DNA from: Schistosoma mansoni
Lineage: Eukaryota; Platyhelminthes; Trematoda; Strigeidida; Schistosomatidae
Reading direction: 5' to 3'
Length of the DNA stretch: 64,000 bases
Assembly (NCBI RefSeq): GCF_000237925.1
Contig: NW_017386058.1
Location: 124,001-188,000 of the forward strand
Shown in pieces: positions 1 through 16,200 of the stretch (positions are counted from its first letter, which is position 1; every line of letters starts with the position of its first letter). A program made the translations under genes and the position numbers. The notes beneath the pieces were generated by a model, which saw only the letters and a list, made by a program, of their open reading frames with translations, searched no databases and was not told where the DNA came from.

Positions 1-130
1 AGAAAAATACTAAATGAAATTAAACAAAATACAATGAATTTTCAATGGATCCTATTAAATAGACTCTATCTTTCTGTAGTATGGATATATATTTTTTATA
101 TGAAAAGCACCGCAGTACATTATAGCTGAT

Positions 131-329
131 GGACTTTCTCTGTCCACCAACGCGGTTAAAGCGCCGGACATTCGCTTTTCGTCCTCTCAATTTCGCAAAC
201 AACACCCCCGCCACGAGAAGGCAGTGAGTAGGACTTCCCTGGCAGAGGCTATATACGCGTGGCCATGTGAGAGCATTTGGAGATGGAGAGCGGACTCTCC
301 CCACTCTCGACCGTACCAGGGCATTTGGG
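131..329 (-). repeat. R1 retroposon fragment (copy a)
   Basis: This is a partial minus-strand copy of the ~0.5-kb family called R1 here, seen in full at 61652-62177. It holds only the first ~200 bp of the family, from the start motif (reverse complement of gcatttggg) to the conserved hairpin region, and lacks the 3' tail. The family has no recognised protein. Confidence 0.75.
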
Positions 330-1447
330 CGCCCCATCATAATATGAATAATCATTTCTTGATTGTTGTCTTGCTTTAAAAAATGATTTGTTTGTAAACC
401 TAGATGAAAAATGACTAGTCTTGTTCATTGTGGTAACATATTAGTCAGTATATATTTGAACACACTTTTATAATTTTGCAATATAACAAACTCTACTGAA
501 GTTACCTTTTTTGTATCGATCCACTCAACTACTCCTATAGAACAAGTTGCACTGGGAAATGATTTAGGAATGTACTTTTCTTTGCTCGCGAACGCTTTCC
601 AGCGTGTCCAAGCTAAGTAGTAGTTAAAACGGTCAATAGTTCTATCCTAGTTCATTTCGTTCAAACGGGTTTTACAGCCAGCGTGAATTAATCATATGCC
701 ATAATCTTCTATCGCCTTAGTAATTACCTGTCAAGATTAGTTAGACTCAGTATCCTAAAAACCTCAAAAGCAATGGCTGTTCAGATTAAAAAAGCTGTAG
801 CTTGATGTGGTAAAGCAATACGTTTGGTCATTTTTACCTCGGTCAATTTCAGGCCGAAAAGTTAAAATTCATCTTGATTTTTGGATGACCTAATTTGACT
901 AGTTCGCATGAAGCCTTCTCATATGGATTCGGATGACTTAGATTTATCGTATTCAAATTTTATTATCGTTATTATTAGTTTCGTAGAATTGAATTAACAA
1001 TCATTTCATCCTACTTTATTCATATCACTCCATACTCTACGTTGCTTTCGACTTCAGTCTATTTTTCCAATTCACAATGATCGTTTAATCAACACTTCAT
1101 TGTTCAATCATATATCTCTGGCTAGCATACTATCATTAACATTTTTCGCAAGACTACCATATGAATACTCTCATTGGTGTAAACTTAAATACTAAATCAG
1201 ATAACTTACATTTGTAGTCATTGTTTTAGGTATTACTGATCACGTAAACACGTGAAGAATTTAACTAGCAATCATTTTTTACATTACGTAAATTTCGACT
1301 AAACATTTGATCTCATTTGCAATCACATAATTATTTCTCTCATCCTATGTTATCAAGATATCCTGATTATTAATCTTATAATTTTAATTGACATTTAAAT
1401 GTATACAAGTTAACAGTACATAGTAGTCACTTTAATATCAACGGTCC
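330..1447. other. No gene seen
   Basis: AT-rich DNA with no convincing coding exon, RNA gene or repeat that I recognise. It may be intron of the CtBP gene whose last exons begin at 2474, but no upstream CtBP exon was found here. Confidence 0.5.
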
Positions 1448-1850
1448 ATCAGTCAGTCAGTCACACGCAACGTAGAACCTGAGACATGTACATGGGTTCA
1501 AGTTATCACCTTAGTACACCTCAATAAAATTATTTCAAAACGAATCCCAGAGTGGTAGAATTGGTATCAGTATCAGTAGTATTAAAAAGGACTAGGTATA
1601 GAAAAATCAAAAAAGGTGTAAGGAGATTTTAGGACTTAAATTTTAAAAAGACGCAAGGAGTGAATGCACCCCCACCATTACAAACGATTCTGAACTATGC
1701 CACTCAAATTCTCCAACCATGGGCTACGGTAATCACGCGAACTTCAACCAAGTAGTCTAAATCTATTAACAAAGTTCAGTTCATTTGTCAATCACTTTGT
1801 AAACTGGTGCTATGTCTTGGTTTGGTCCGCCCTTAGCTTTCTTCCAGTAT
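1448..1850 (-). mobile_element. RTE-type LINE, 3' end fragment
   Basis: The stretch 1448-1500 is the typical RTE tail in reverse, with cagtcagtcagtcac followed by a segment related to gtagaacct and gggttcaagt. The stretch 1690-1850 matches, with decay, the minus-strand C-terminal part of the LINE at 57835-58030 (shared landmarks caaccatgggctac / caaccactggttac and tttggtttgg). It is therefore a 5'-truncated, heavily decayed copy of the same family. Confidence 0.65.
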
Positions 1851-2080
1851 CAATGCCAATTATTTTATTCCGCCAACAATATCAAATTCATATGGTGTCA
1901 TATTCAAAAGATGCATTTTTCTTAACCATGCTTTTAGATTAAATATTTTAAATATGTAATGCTGGAGAAACTTACTAAAAGTTATTAAAAAGAAAATTCG
2001 TTCAGTTCATATTCCTTTTATCTTAATAAAATAGAAACTTTAGAAATAATTGGTTTTCCACGTCCGATTAGTCTTACGTA

Positions 2081-2106
2081 CTACTTATGTCGACAGACAT
2101 AAGTAG
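2081..2106. repeat. Perfect 11-bp hairpin, repeated in the window
   Basis: ctacttatgtc and its exact reverse complement gacataagtag are separated by a 4-base loop. The same arms, with one loop base changed, recur at 41907-41932. It probably belongs to a repeat family of which little else remains here; a run of act/gct-type trinucleotides follows. Confidence 0.6.
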
Positions 2107-2472
2107 CATGCACCACACTAATACCATTAGTACTACTACTACTGCTAATGCTAATACTGTTGCTACCACTACGGATACTGGTTATGCTACTAATGCTTAT
2201 CTGGTATTTGTTCTAATAATTTCATCTCACCGTGCTTATATGGTGTGGGGACTGGACCCGTTCCATATATTTCTCAGGTGCTTACTGAATTTCTGAACTA
2301 CTTACAGTTCACTGTATCAGACTAACAAAGCGTCACAATAACTCACTTTCATTATCGGTTTGAGTTTGATGATAGACAAAGAAAAGGTGATAAAAGGGTA
2401 ATTAATTTCTAAACTTAGTTATTAATACTTTACTTATTAGTCGAGTAATCACCTAAAGTTTTTTCTTTTTAA

Positions 2473-5208
<2,736 letters not shown>

Positions 5209-5348
5209 TACTACGCTTATCAAAATTAATCAAAAGGTGTAAAGTGAACAAACTATATAAATGTTTTGCTAACTTTGAACTATAAGGGGATTTGTTTTTC
5301 CTATCCACCTACCATGCGTACGTGTATCGCATGTGTACTTCGTGCATT

Positions 5349-5354
5349 AATAAA
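5349..5354 (+). terminator. CtBP poly(A) signal
   Basis: An aataaa hexamer lies 141 bases after the CtBP stop codon and is the first canonical signal downstream. Confidence 0.6.
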
Positions 5355-5375
5355 ATGTTGTGTTATGATTTATTT

Positions 5376-8300
5376 TTTTAAATTAAAAATTTATATATCT
5401 ACTCAGTGTGTTGGAATTCATTCATTTGTTTAATCAAAAACAGTTGGTTAGAAGCATTTGTTGAGGGTCGGGTGATTACAGGAGTATATTTTTGACTTAC
5501 TGTAGTTAATGCTTAATCGAGCCGTGCCAGTTTCGAAAATTTTATAGAGGTGTTAGTCATAATGCGTAAATTTTGACTTATTGTCGCTGATCGTAACGTA
5601 TATATGAGGATTTTAATTCAGAAATGGAAAACAGATGGTGGTCAAGTGTTCTGAACTTTAGAAGCAGTCATTGTAAATTGAGTGAAGAGTCTAACGATTG
5701 TTGTTCTAAACTTTCATTATTTCACATTTGTGCCGAAGTCGGTAAACTAGTTTCACTGTTTACTGGGCAGAAGTGTCGAGCTTTTTATTAGACAAAGTAA
5801 ACTGTGCTGTGGATTTTATGATTAGCTTTCTTAACGAAGTCGTTCTGTGAGTCCAAAAGTATCCGATTTTATCATCAATAAGTAATATATTCAGTTGCAA
5901 TATGTACCAATGAAACTGTAGTCAATAAGTTAGTTTGAAAGCACCGAGATTCTTCGAAAAGTATTCTAGGTCGTTTATAAGAGCGCCACACTTAGAAGTG
6001 ATTGTGATTAACTGACTATCATAAATCATTTTCCACTTGTCAGGATCCACGGAGTTAAGACACGAAGACAACTGTATTATATTATACTTGACATTTCATA
6101 CTGTTCTGAAGGATTGTATTGCTGTCCAATAGATTTCTTTAAATGATTAGTACAGCAGACATTAGTGTGAAAAACGTCAAAAATACTGATGGCATTCTTC
6201 AGATATGTATCACAATAGTTTCATTAGGACATCCGAAGTACAGGATGAGGTTATTCAGACGGGATTTATTTCTTGGACAATTTACTCAAAGACTGGTTAA
6301 TAAGGAAGAATCACTCTCAAATTTATAGCCATTTGATTTATTTTGTAGTCTAAGTGTTGCTGATAAACATGCACAACCCTTGATTTACGGTGAATTCATG
6401 AGTTAATGTAGATTCTAAGTATTTTTCCAGAAGTGAAGAGGTTATTCATTGTATAAGAAAAATGTGACGGGTTATTTAACCTTGTGGTGGATTTCGTAAT
6501 TGCTCAAACCTACACAAAAAATAGGAGACAATGATACAATTATATACTGTGCATGGCGGCCTGCTTGAACATCTGGACTACATGTTCCTGACATATAGAT
6601 ATTTCAACAACTTATCTGATTTTGTTTGTTTCAATACATCGTTATGGCTATTAATCGCATAACCTATTCAGGTGCGTTTCTGAAAAGTGTACAACCTTTC
6701 GTTGTACAAGTTACAAAAGGCCCAATCAGAGATATCGTGGTTGCTGGCAATATACAGAGAAAATAATGTACATTATTTAGATGTCGATTTATTCGACTGC
6801 TAACTTCTAACTGGTGATCACTCAATAGTTATCGTATGGTCTACCAGCCTTTCTGGCAGTTAAATTCATTTTTCCAGACTTAGTATCAGCCCCATGTTTC
6901 CGTGGGGGAATCGCGGAGGTCACAGATCTTGATGCTAAGGCATTATATCAAAGGTAAGGTTGATGGTCATCAAGTCTTATACACTATCAAGTACTAGAAG
7001 TGCAATAAATAGCGTTCAAACACCTCGTAGTTTAAACTGGTTTAATCACTCTTGAGGAGATTGACGGTCATTCCTCAGTTATTTTATAGGGAAGACTGTT
7101 CACTCTTTACTCGCATATTTGGAGCTGTTTCGGTATGTTCCACCTACACATAACCCAGATACATGAGTTACGTAAACATAAGCATGCGCAAGTGGCTGAC
7201 TGTAAAATTTCAGCACACCTATATATGGCCTTCTGGTTGTCCAGATGGTGTGACCGTCTTGTGTACTAAACAGTTCCCAAAAATTTTTGCCGCCTTGCAG
7301 ATTAGTTTTGTTTCTACAAAATGAAGCCGCACTAACTACTGCTTTTCTGTCAAGAAAGTCTTTTGGATGATAACAGTCTTCGACCCAAAGAATCGGTGTT
7401 GGGGGTGTAGAACATCAACATTGATGTTCTATGTTGAAATGATTGGGGGCCTACTATAGTTAGACGAGAATGGTAACGAACCAACTAACGCTGAAGTCAC
7501 ACCTCGCGACCAGCCCTTACGTGGATTGAACCATCGACGCATCAAAGGATCATGGACGCTATGGAGACTGTACAATACAAAGGACGTTATTACAAGAATA
7601 TATTAGTTAAGGTACAACCACGAAAATACAGAAGTGAAAGAACAACCACTGCCGCGTGGGCCAGTCCATGGCGTATTATTGACTGGTGCGCGTTGACTAT
7701 CCTTGACCTTGACAGGGATCGATGATCTGTTCGATATTCAGTGACATTTCACCGACCCTACAGGGGGAACAAACAATATATTCCTGCAATGATGAGTTTA
7801 CGTACCGTATCAGCTTCTTTGGATATGGATATGATTCCAGTCTCTGTTCTGCCAAATTACTTTAAAATGTTTTATACCCCCAACTCTTCTGAAGCATCGT
7901 ACTTTGTCTATATAAAAATCAGCAGTCAACTACGAATGTTTGAAATATGGAATAGGGTGATGGGACAGGAGAGAGAACGACGATTTGACTCATGATATAT
8001 GCTTGGATAGTGACCAACTTTCTGTTGTTTCAACCTCGTTCTATGAAAGATAAAAAGGTCGTTAACCAAGAAAATTAAGTTTGAAACCTAAAAGTATTTG
8101 ACTTTTGTAAAAATATTTATAAATTCCGTACATGTAAAAACAATTATTTCTGAAGAAGTGAGTTCTTTGTGTCCAAATACTATTTGCTTAGGATATATGA
8201 CAGATATCGGTAGCACTCACCATTGGAAGTTTAGTTCTGTTTCGTTGACGCTATGATTAGTCCTGGATTACTTTAATTTCTCACACCGCAGTACGAGCCA

Positions 8301-8690
8301 TAAACAGTATACAACACTGATCTGTACTGTCTTAGATAGATACTGATCGCCGTACGAAAGAATTATTAATACGCCATCGGAAAACAATGGAGCTAGTTAT
8401 TGATTAACACTACAGTGAGAGCTACGAAAAGCCACAACAAACTAGTAGTTACCTATAAGTCTTATCAGAAAGCTAGAGTAATGCAAAGCTTTCCACGGAT
8501 ACTAGTGTGTGTATGGACAGTTGAATGGTACTAAGCCCCAGCCATGTCATTTGGCAGTTGGGTCACTGAATGTCAATCAGTTATTCGATCCTAGTCAAGC
8601 TCAAGGACAACCCATGCACATCAGTTAATTGTATGTCATAGAATGGCCCATGCGGTGGTAGTCACTGTAGCGATTGAAGCAATTGTGAAC
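5376..8690. other. Intergenic, repeat-like, unassigned
   Basis: No host exon is recognised. The base composition changes at about 6840-7740, where less AT-rich blocks look like old repeats. None shows a protein motif, terminal repeat or tail that lets me name it. Confidence 0.4.
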
Positions 8691-8693
8691 TTT

Positions 8694-11400
8694 TAACGGT
8701 CTCGTAAGTTTCTACAGACGGTTCATACCTAAATGCGCGTCCCTTATGAAACCGTTAGCCGACCAACTTCATGGAAATCCAAAATCAATTAGTCTAGACG
8801 ACACCGCTCGAGAAGCATTCTCCACAGTTAAGGAACACATCGCTAAGGCAACCTTGCTTGCTAGACGCGAAATCTAGGTACAGCACGTTCGGTGGGGAAA
8901 TCCTAGCTATGTATTGTGCTGTACGGCATTTCCAACATTCCATCGAAGGAAGAGAATTCACACTTTTTACCGATCACAAACCTCTTACCTTCTCTTTAAG
9001 TTCATCTTCAGACAAGTACTCACCGCGAGAGTCTCGACAACTCGATTACATTTCGCAGTTTACTTCAGTTATACAACACATTTCTGGAGCTAACAATGTA
9101 GTCGCAGACGCCTTGTCTCGAATAAGTTCCTTAAACAGTTTCCAAGGAATCGACCTTCTTAAACTAGCTCAGCTTCAAAAAGAAGACATTGATCTTCAGC
9201 ATGAGTTATCCTCGACAACTCTTAAACTAAGTATTAAGCAGATGGGAACAGGTAAGGAAACCTTACTCTGTGACACATCTACAGGTAGGGATCGTCCAAT
9301 AGTACCAAAACATTATCGACGCAACGTCTTCAATACGTTGCACAATCTTTCTCATCCAGGTGCTCGTGCAACAGTCAAACTTATAGCCGAACGGTTTTGC
9401 TGGCCTGGCATGAATAAAGACGTGAGGGAGTGGGCACGCTCCTATGTAAGCTGTCAGAAATCTAAGGTCATAAGACACAACAAATGTCCCTTAGGCTCTT
9501 TCAAAACCCCTGACGCTCGTTTCGACCACGTTCACCTAGGTTTGGTAGGACCGTTACCCGATTCAAACGGATACTCATATCTCTTAACATGCGTAGACCG
9601 TTTCACTCGATGGCCAAAAGCGGTACCGATTAAGGACATTACTGCCGAAACAGTGGCTCGCGCTTTCGTCGAACGATGGGTAGCGAATTTCGGTTGCCCT
9701 TCAACCATCACTACAGACCGCGGACGCCAGTTCGAATCTGGACATTTCCGTTGTCTGACCCCACTATTAGGAATCACGCGCTTCCGAACGACCGCCTACC
9801 ACCCACAAGCAAACGGGTTGGTAGAACGTTTTCATAGACAACTTAAAGCTTCATTATCAGCTGCAAACGTTTCACAGTAGACAGACGCTCTTCCACTCGT
9901 CTTGCTAGGTATCCGAAATGCAGTGAAAGCTGACATTGGATACACTGCATCTCAACTCGTTTACGGAACGACACTCCGACTTCCAGGAGAATTCGTGGAT
10001 CCTTCAGCTTCTTCATTGAACATGGATCTAAGCTCTTACACGAGTAGGCCTACAAACGCTATGCGTTCAGTTAAACCTGCTCACACTCGACCACAATCAA
10101 CTGATGTTTTCGTTCAACCTGACTTACGACATAGTACACACGTCTTCGTTCGTCAAGACTCACATCGACGACCTCTCGAATCAGCATACGAAGGATCCTT
10201 CAAAGTTCTTCAACGTGAACCCAAGTACTATGTAGTCGATAAGAACGGTACGAACGATAACATCAGTATCGACCGACTCAAAGCAGCGTACTTAGAAGGA
10301 AACCCTAGCTACGTCGAATTTCCCTCGATACAATCGTACGACACGGCTCCCACACTCGTAGTACCCTACACGACAGCCGACACACAACTTGATACTTCGT
10401 CAACGTCGATAGATAAACCTAAAACAACGCGTTCTGGAAGAAGAGTAAGATTTCCAGAACATCTTAACGACTATTGCACGTAGGACACAAGCTTTATCTA
10501 GAATTCCCTTTTCATTGTTTATTATAAAAAATAATTTTTTTATTGTGCTCATTTTTTTTATTTATTTAAAAAAACAAAAAAAAGCAAAACATTTTCATTT
10601 TTTGAGCGTATTTATATTTGTATATATAAAAAAACCGAAAAGAAATTTTTTTTCCGATCGCTTTTACGCTTTTTGCAAGTGTATTAGTTTATTTATTTTT
10701 TACTCCGCTGATCTTGTGTCCTTACGCAAGTATGAGTGTATTTTCGACATGCACTCACACGTTCTATTTTTTCTCTTTTCCAGGACGACTGAAAAAGAAC
10801 GACGAAGTTTCACAAGGAACCGAAATTTTCATTGTATTTTATTTCTTTATTGTTATGTTGTACCTCATGGTCCCATAGTTTAAGGAAAGACGACCAGACG
10901 CTGCTAAACGAAGCAAGCTATCAGAAGAATGTTTACCAACGACAAACTCGTTGGGTTTAAACTTCTGGCTGGTCACATCTTAGGGTCATCACTAACTCAC
11001 TAGGGGGGGAGTGATCTGTAGCTGTAAATAATTCCCCAAAATCAATAGCTTTTTAAGTGTTCGACGTTGGATGCTGACCACGTTGTTTAAGTGGACTTGT
11101 TTAACTGAAGGCTTTCGGTCATGCATCCGTACCAGATCACGTTTCAACTCGGCGTGGGACACAGCTCCTACGTTTCAACAGTTAGCTAAGAACGAACGCC
11201 TCTCGATATATTGGTAACGTACCAAATATATCTTTCCTACCTTTTCTCTTCTGACTTCTGACTTCCTTTGGCCGGGAACGATCGAATATAGAAGGTACTA
11301 CTGGTAGGTAATTGTAAAGTTAGAATATCAGTCGTATCCTCAATGTAATCATGCGTTGAAGTCACATCGTTCAAGGATTTGTTATTCTAATCCAAATTAG
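8694..11400 (+). mobile_element. Ty3/Gypsy LTR retrotransposon fossil (Boudicca/Saci-like)
   Basis: The remains of a pol gene read in order: end of reverse transcriptase (from about 8694), RNase H with the Gypsy hallmark TDHKPL and the ADALSRI segment, then integrase with an HHCC-type zinc-binding region, TTDRGRQFES and the YHPQANGLVERFHR motif, ending near 10480. A purine-rich tract at about 11000-11010 marks the likely 3' LTR start; the LTR end near 11400 is uncertain. The gag, protease and most of the reverse transcriptase region are gone, as is a recognisable 5' LTR. The copy is broken, with 5' loss and about two or three breaks in what remains. It looks moderately old. Confidence 0.85.
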
Positions 11401-11900
11401 CCTGGTGGCCAGGTTACTCGACTTACAAGGGCGATGAAATCTTCAGCAAAGCTGTTTATCAGGACAGGTTGGGATATGAAGACTGTGTCTAGCCATGTAG
11501 TCGATTATTCAATCCATCCATGTTACCCATCACCCAGCTTGACCCGTCATTAACCTGTCAACGTCAAGTAGTCAGTATTTTCAGCGTAGGGCTATGTTTA
11601 GCTTGTTAGATGATTTTGCTGTGTCTAAGTGTTTCTTACCTGACAAAACTAAATTATCGTAACATACTGCGGGCACATCATATACTGAAATCCCATAAGT
11701 CACTTTTGTGAAGCAATCTTTTGTTCCAACAGACTCATGAATAATCAACACTCTGTATTGGGCCTTTTCATACTTGAAAAAAATTTTCATAATCTGTACG
11801 CATAATTTAAACCAGTTCTCTACTTTTGTCTTTTAAAATTACAACTTTTTCGGGTTCGTTAAGATCCACTTTTTCGTGACTCCTAAACAGCCTGGAGTAC
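11401..11900. other. Spacer between two retroelement fossils
   Basis: No gene or repeat that I can name. It separates the Gypsy fossil from the CR1 LINE fragment. Confidence 0.4.
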
Positions 11901-11924
11901 AGGATGTTTCGTAGGAAGTTCACT

Positions 11925-12830
11925 AGAGTGCAAGGGGATTGGAAGATCTCTAAATCAGGGGTTTCAATCCCGAGTCTATCCCTGATATCGATTTTTGTTT
12001 ACAACCTGTTAAATAGAATTGGCTTGGCGGTACTGATCTATGCAGATGACGCAAAGATCTGGAGGTCCATGAAAAGTGAAAAAGTCTCATTTGAGCCTAA
12101 AGCGGTCCTTATAACAATACAAGAATGAGCAATAAACAAAAGGTTACAACTTGAACTTTCGAAAGGTCATGTTTTAAATATTCTGCCTCATTTAACATAA
12201 AACACCTACACCCTCCATGGAAATCCGCTTACGAATGTCACCTAAGGGAGTGATCTCGGGATGGTTATCCCAGAGAGCTTAGACGATAGCTCAATCGACA
12301 TGGGGAATGCCGTCAAGGTAACCCCGACTCTTCAATTTATCCAAAGACAACTTGAGGCAATCAACTCAAAGTTATTCCTTACACCGTTCAAAACGTATGC
12401 AGAGCTCCACCTTGAAGTCCACAATATGGTTGTATCCACTGTCCTCCAAAGAGACATAGATCTCCTGAACAAGTACAGAGACGGATAACCAATTAGGCGA
12501 TAGGTTTTAAACATAAATCTTACGAAAACTGGTGCCAAGCACTGATATTATTCTCGTTAGGCTACAGGAGAACAAAAGGTGATCTGATAATGGCATAAAA
12601 CATGTTACAAAAGACAACGCATTTCAACACGAGTATATAACCAGATGATCATCACCATGCTGCTTGAGGAAACCCTCAGAAGATTGCGCATCAAAGAGCG
12701 AACACATAAATTGGCTCTAACTATTTCTGATTAAGAGTTATTTTCAGTTGGAATGCTATTCTAGCAGAAGTGACCACATTCAAGCTCATTAAACTACTTC
12801 AATAGAAGGCTGAACAAAGATGTACTCACT
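11925..12830 (+). mobile_element. CR1/SR1-like LINE fragment
   Basis: The conceptual translation contains the reverse transcriptase active-site motif YADDAKIW at about 12040, followed by LELSKGHVLNI. Further on come FIQRQLEAINSKLF, VLQRDIDLLNKY and later IKERTHKLALTISD, the order seen in the 3' half of CR1-type schistosome LINEs (SR1 clade). There are several in-frame stops and frame changes, the 5' part is missing and no clear 3' repeat is visible. It is a decayed 5'-truncated copy lying about 400 bp upstream of the V-ATPase subunit C start codon. Confidence 0.65.
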
Positions 12831-13231
12831 TACAGCTGTTGTAATCTAGGATCTCTACTGTCCTGAGAGAAACGTACTCACGTAAACGACAAGATATACA
12901 AATCCACATGTAACTAGTGCACCAACTAGAATAAGTGCAGTCGAGTGGATAGACTGCCACATATTGAACATTACCAAATACTTGAAATTGTACAGAAACA
13001 TTAAGAAGCTAGCTTAATGAAATCAAATACAAGCTCGTGACGAAAATATTGGAGAAGACCAGATGTAATCAGGTCTTTATATTCTCTAAGTAAAATTATT
13101 TATCAGCCTGGAGCTGTTAGTTTGTTTCCTGATAGAAGAGTAAAGAAATATATTGGTTTCCACAAACTCATCACAGAGGTGTTGGAAGACATTGGATATT
13201 CAACAGTAGTGGTTGATTTGAGATTAGTCGG

Positions 13232-16200
13232 ATGACGGAGTTTTGGATCATATCTGTACCCGGAGAGCGGGATCCAAATCAAGTGTATCAGCGGCTTCAA
13301 ACTACATTATCTAAATATAAGGATATCTGCTCGCAGGTCAATAAGTTCAATATCCCTCCTGACTTCAAGGTATTTGTGTAGATGTCAGATGATTTATAAG
13401 CTTTAGGTAGGAACTCTGGATATTCTAGTGGGTCTTTCTGATGAGCTGTCAAAATTAGATGTATATGCTGAGAGGTAATTGTCTAATAGGTTCAAATAGT
13501 AGCTTAAGCATTACCAAGAAAGTTGCCCAGTACATGGGTGATGTTCTCGAAGAACAAAAACACAAGTTGGAAGACAACTTGACGGTAAACGGACGTATGT
13601 TCTATTTATTATTTTTATATCCTCAGTCTCTCCTGCCGCATTCCTTACCAAATTCCAGTGGGAATATGCTAAATATCCAGTCAAACAAACGTTAAGTTCA
13701 CTGTATGCTATTATTTCAGAGGTATTTTTATTTCGCTCCAAGCAATACTGTTTATAGCAACTTACAAAAGTAGATTCGGATTTAAAAGCAAAGTCCCAGT
13801 CATATAATACCCTTAAAGGTTGTCTTCAAAACCTAGAACGAAAGCAAACGTAAGACCTACATTTTAAATCACCGTAACTCCTATAGGGGTAGTCTCTTAA
13901 CACGCGAGCTTGGAGATATTGTGAAGCGAGAACAATTTATTGTTGATTCAGAATACTTAACTACTCTGGTTGTTGTTGTTCCAAAGTAAGTTTTTTTTGT
14001 ATTTATTTATCATCAGGAATATGTATAATGATTGGAAGTCTAATTATGAAAGAATGACAGACATGGTCGTCCCCAAATCGTCTGAGTAATTTGCATTTTT
14101 GTTTTTGTAACCGATTAAGACTTATTTTTGAAGATCAAGATAATGGCCTATGGACTGTTACGCTTTTCAAAAAAATGACGGATGATTTTAAAACTCAGGC
14201 TCGTGAATTTAGGTTTGTTTAAATATTCAAAATCACTTGTTAGATTTGTTGTACGTGATTTTACTTATGATGAAAAGAAAATTGAGGAAAGTAGAAATGA
14301 GCTTTCAAAACTTGAGTCCGATAAGAAACGACAGTTTGTAAGTCGGCTTATTTTGGTTTCTAATACTTCCATATGGAATTTTTGTCATTTAAATATTTCC
14401 TCTCGAGAGTCAGTAAACTGTTCGGTTTTAAATGTATTGAGCCATATGCATTCCTTCAAACGTCATTCTACAAACATTTCTTGAAATGTGATTCAAGATA
14501 TTGAAGACAGATAACTACACTTTTTGTTATAATGTTTTTAGTAGTTGTTTTCAGGCGTTTGGCAAGAAATGATTTTGATGTTCTTTCCAGTCACAAGTGA
14601 TGCGTACCAGTTATTTTATTATTATTTATTTGAACATAAATATTTACAAAGAGGCACCAGATATATTTGCGCCACACAAAGAACTGTCATTTCATTTAAT
14701 TGTGTGAGGACTATGATACTGCCCGGGTGCCCAAACCGAAGCAGGTGGTTTTCTTAAGGGGCCACACTCGGAGCCTTTGACCTAAAGGCCTGATCCACAA
14801 GGAAGTAAAGCATCGTGAGTAGATGCAGTCCCATGGTAGCTGGTGACCAACTAAAGGTTCATACGCCATTTGTTCCTTTAGGATACTGTAACCCATGTGC
14901 ATCATTGGTTTGGAATCAGGGTTTTCCAACTCCCTTAGGTGGACTTTTCGTGTCCACCAACCCGGTTAAAGCGCCAGACATTCGCGTATCAATTAGTACG
15001 AATATGACTTAATGAAGGAGAGCCAAATGACAAGACTAACAGTTAGTTTTTCTGTTAATGAAAAGGCACTAACGAGAATCGCTCACAATTGTACTTTATT
15101 GAAGACCACTGAAATGGATAATAAAAAAGTTACATTTAATATAAGGTTTTCCCCTGTTCGTAAGATGTCGTTTGCACATTGTTGCATATAGTTAAGTTGT
15201 ACCTTGATTGTATACAGTATGATACTCTTTTTAGTTGTCTTGATTTGAATGCATAAATTTTTAAAATTCCTAACTAGGCACCTCTATTCCGCTGGTTGAA
15301 AGTTAATTTTGGTGAGGCTTTTTCCGCTATGGTTCATATTAAAGCCCTCCGGGTATTTGTTGAGTCAGTTTTAAGGTAAGTTTTATTTCCGTCAACTCAC
15401 CTACCACCTGTATAGTTCGCAGTTCTTTTATGTCACCTTATGATCGTTTTAAATGCATATCTAACCTTGTTAGACTTTTTATTTCATTTTGAAAGGTTAA
15501 GTGATGGAAAGTACTCCCGTCGTTGTCTTGTGGCATAGGTAAACACGTGGTACTGATATTGCTAGTGATTAGATAAATTGTCTGATCAAGGCTTTCCACT
15601 GTTTTATATTTTTCTGTAGATGTTCTAAAGATGAATGTGGTGTGTTCGTGATCCCATTTAATGGTTCCCAGTATACAGGTTCATTTAAGTATATGGCATT
15701 TCAAGCTACATTAGTTGCAAAAAGCATTTCCTTACCATCAACTCGGGACTAATTTTCAAATGTAAACGAAGTGGAAAAATTAAGTCTAATGTGAGTAACA
15801 AATGTAACTGTATCTAGGAGATTGGAATCCAGAATGAGTCGTTATCAGTGGTGAATACTCTACTAGTTGGAATAAGGTTCAGAACTAGGATAATAGGTTT
15901 GCGGTATCCTTTAGGTTAATGGTTTTATGAACTTGACGCGGATAAACTCGTTAAGTCTAGTGGAGAAATATCCACGATTAAGCTAAAAGTTGTTTTATCG
16001 TGGCTCAGATAGTCCCAGTTGATATAGGTAGAAAACATATGGAGTTCTTATGGTTCGTTTTTTAAATAAAGTATTTACAACACGTTTAATGGGGTTCTCA
16101 TTTTATGTACGTTTTGATTGTAGTCAAGTCACTCGTAATTATGGTAAAATAAGTCTGAAACAATTTAGACAATATAGGCACCTTATTCGTAGTAATCATG

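Noticed and set aside
10515-10883. 122-codon Phe/Lys-rich plus-strand ORF after the Gypsy integrase
   Set aside because: It is low-complexity T/A-rich translation in the 3' non-coding part of the fossil, without any recognisable domain; not treated as an envelope gene.
12261-12488. Separate small host gene upstream of V-ATPase C
   Set aside because: Its residues fit the C-terminal half of a CR1-type reverse transcriptase reading, continuing the YADD fragment upstream.
14711-15012. Overlapping ORFs on both strands in V-ATPase C intron 9
   Set aside because: They fall in R1 copy b; the same frames recur in other R1 copies with stops and length changes, so they are not evidence of a protein.
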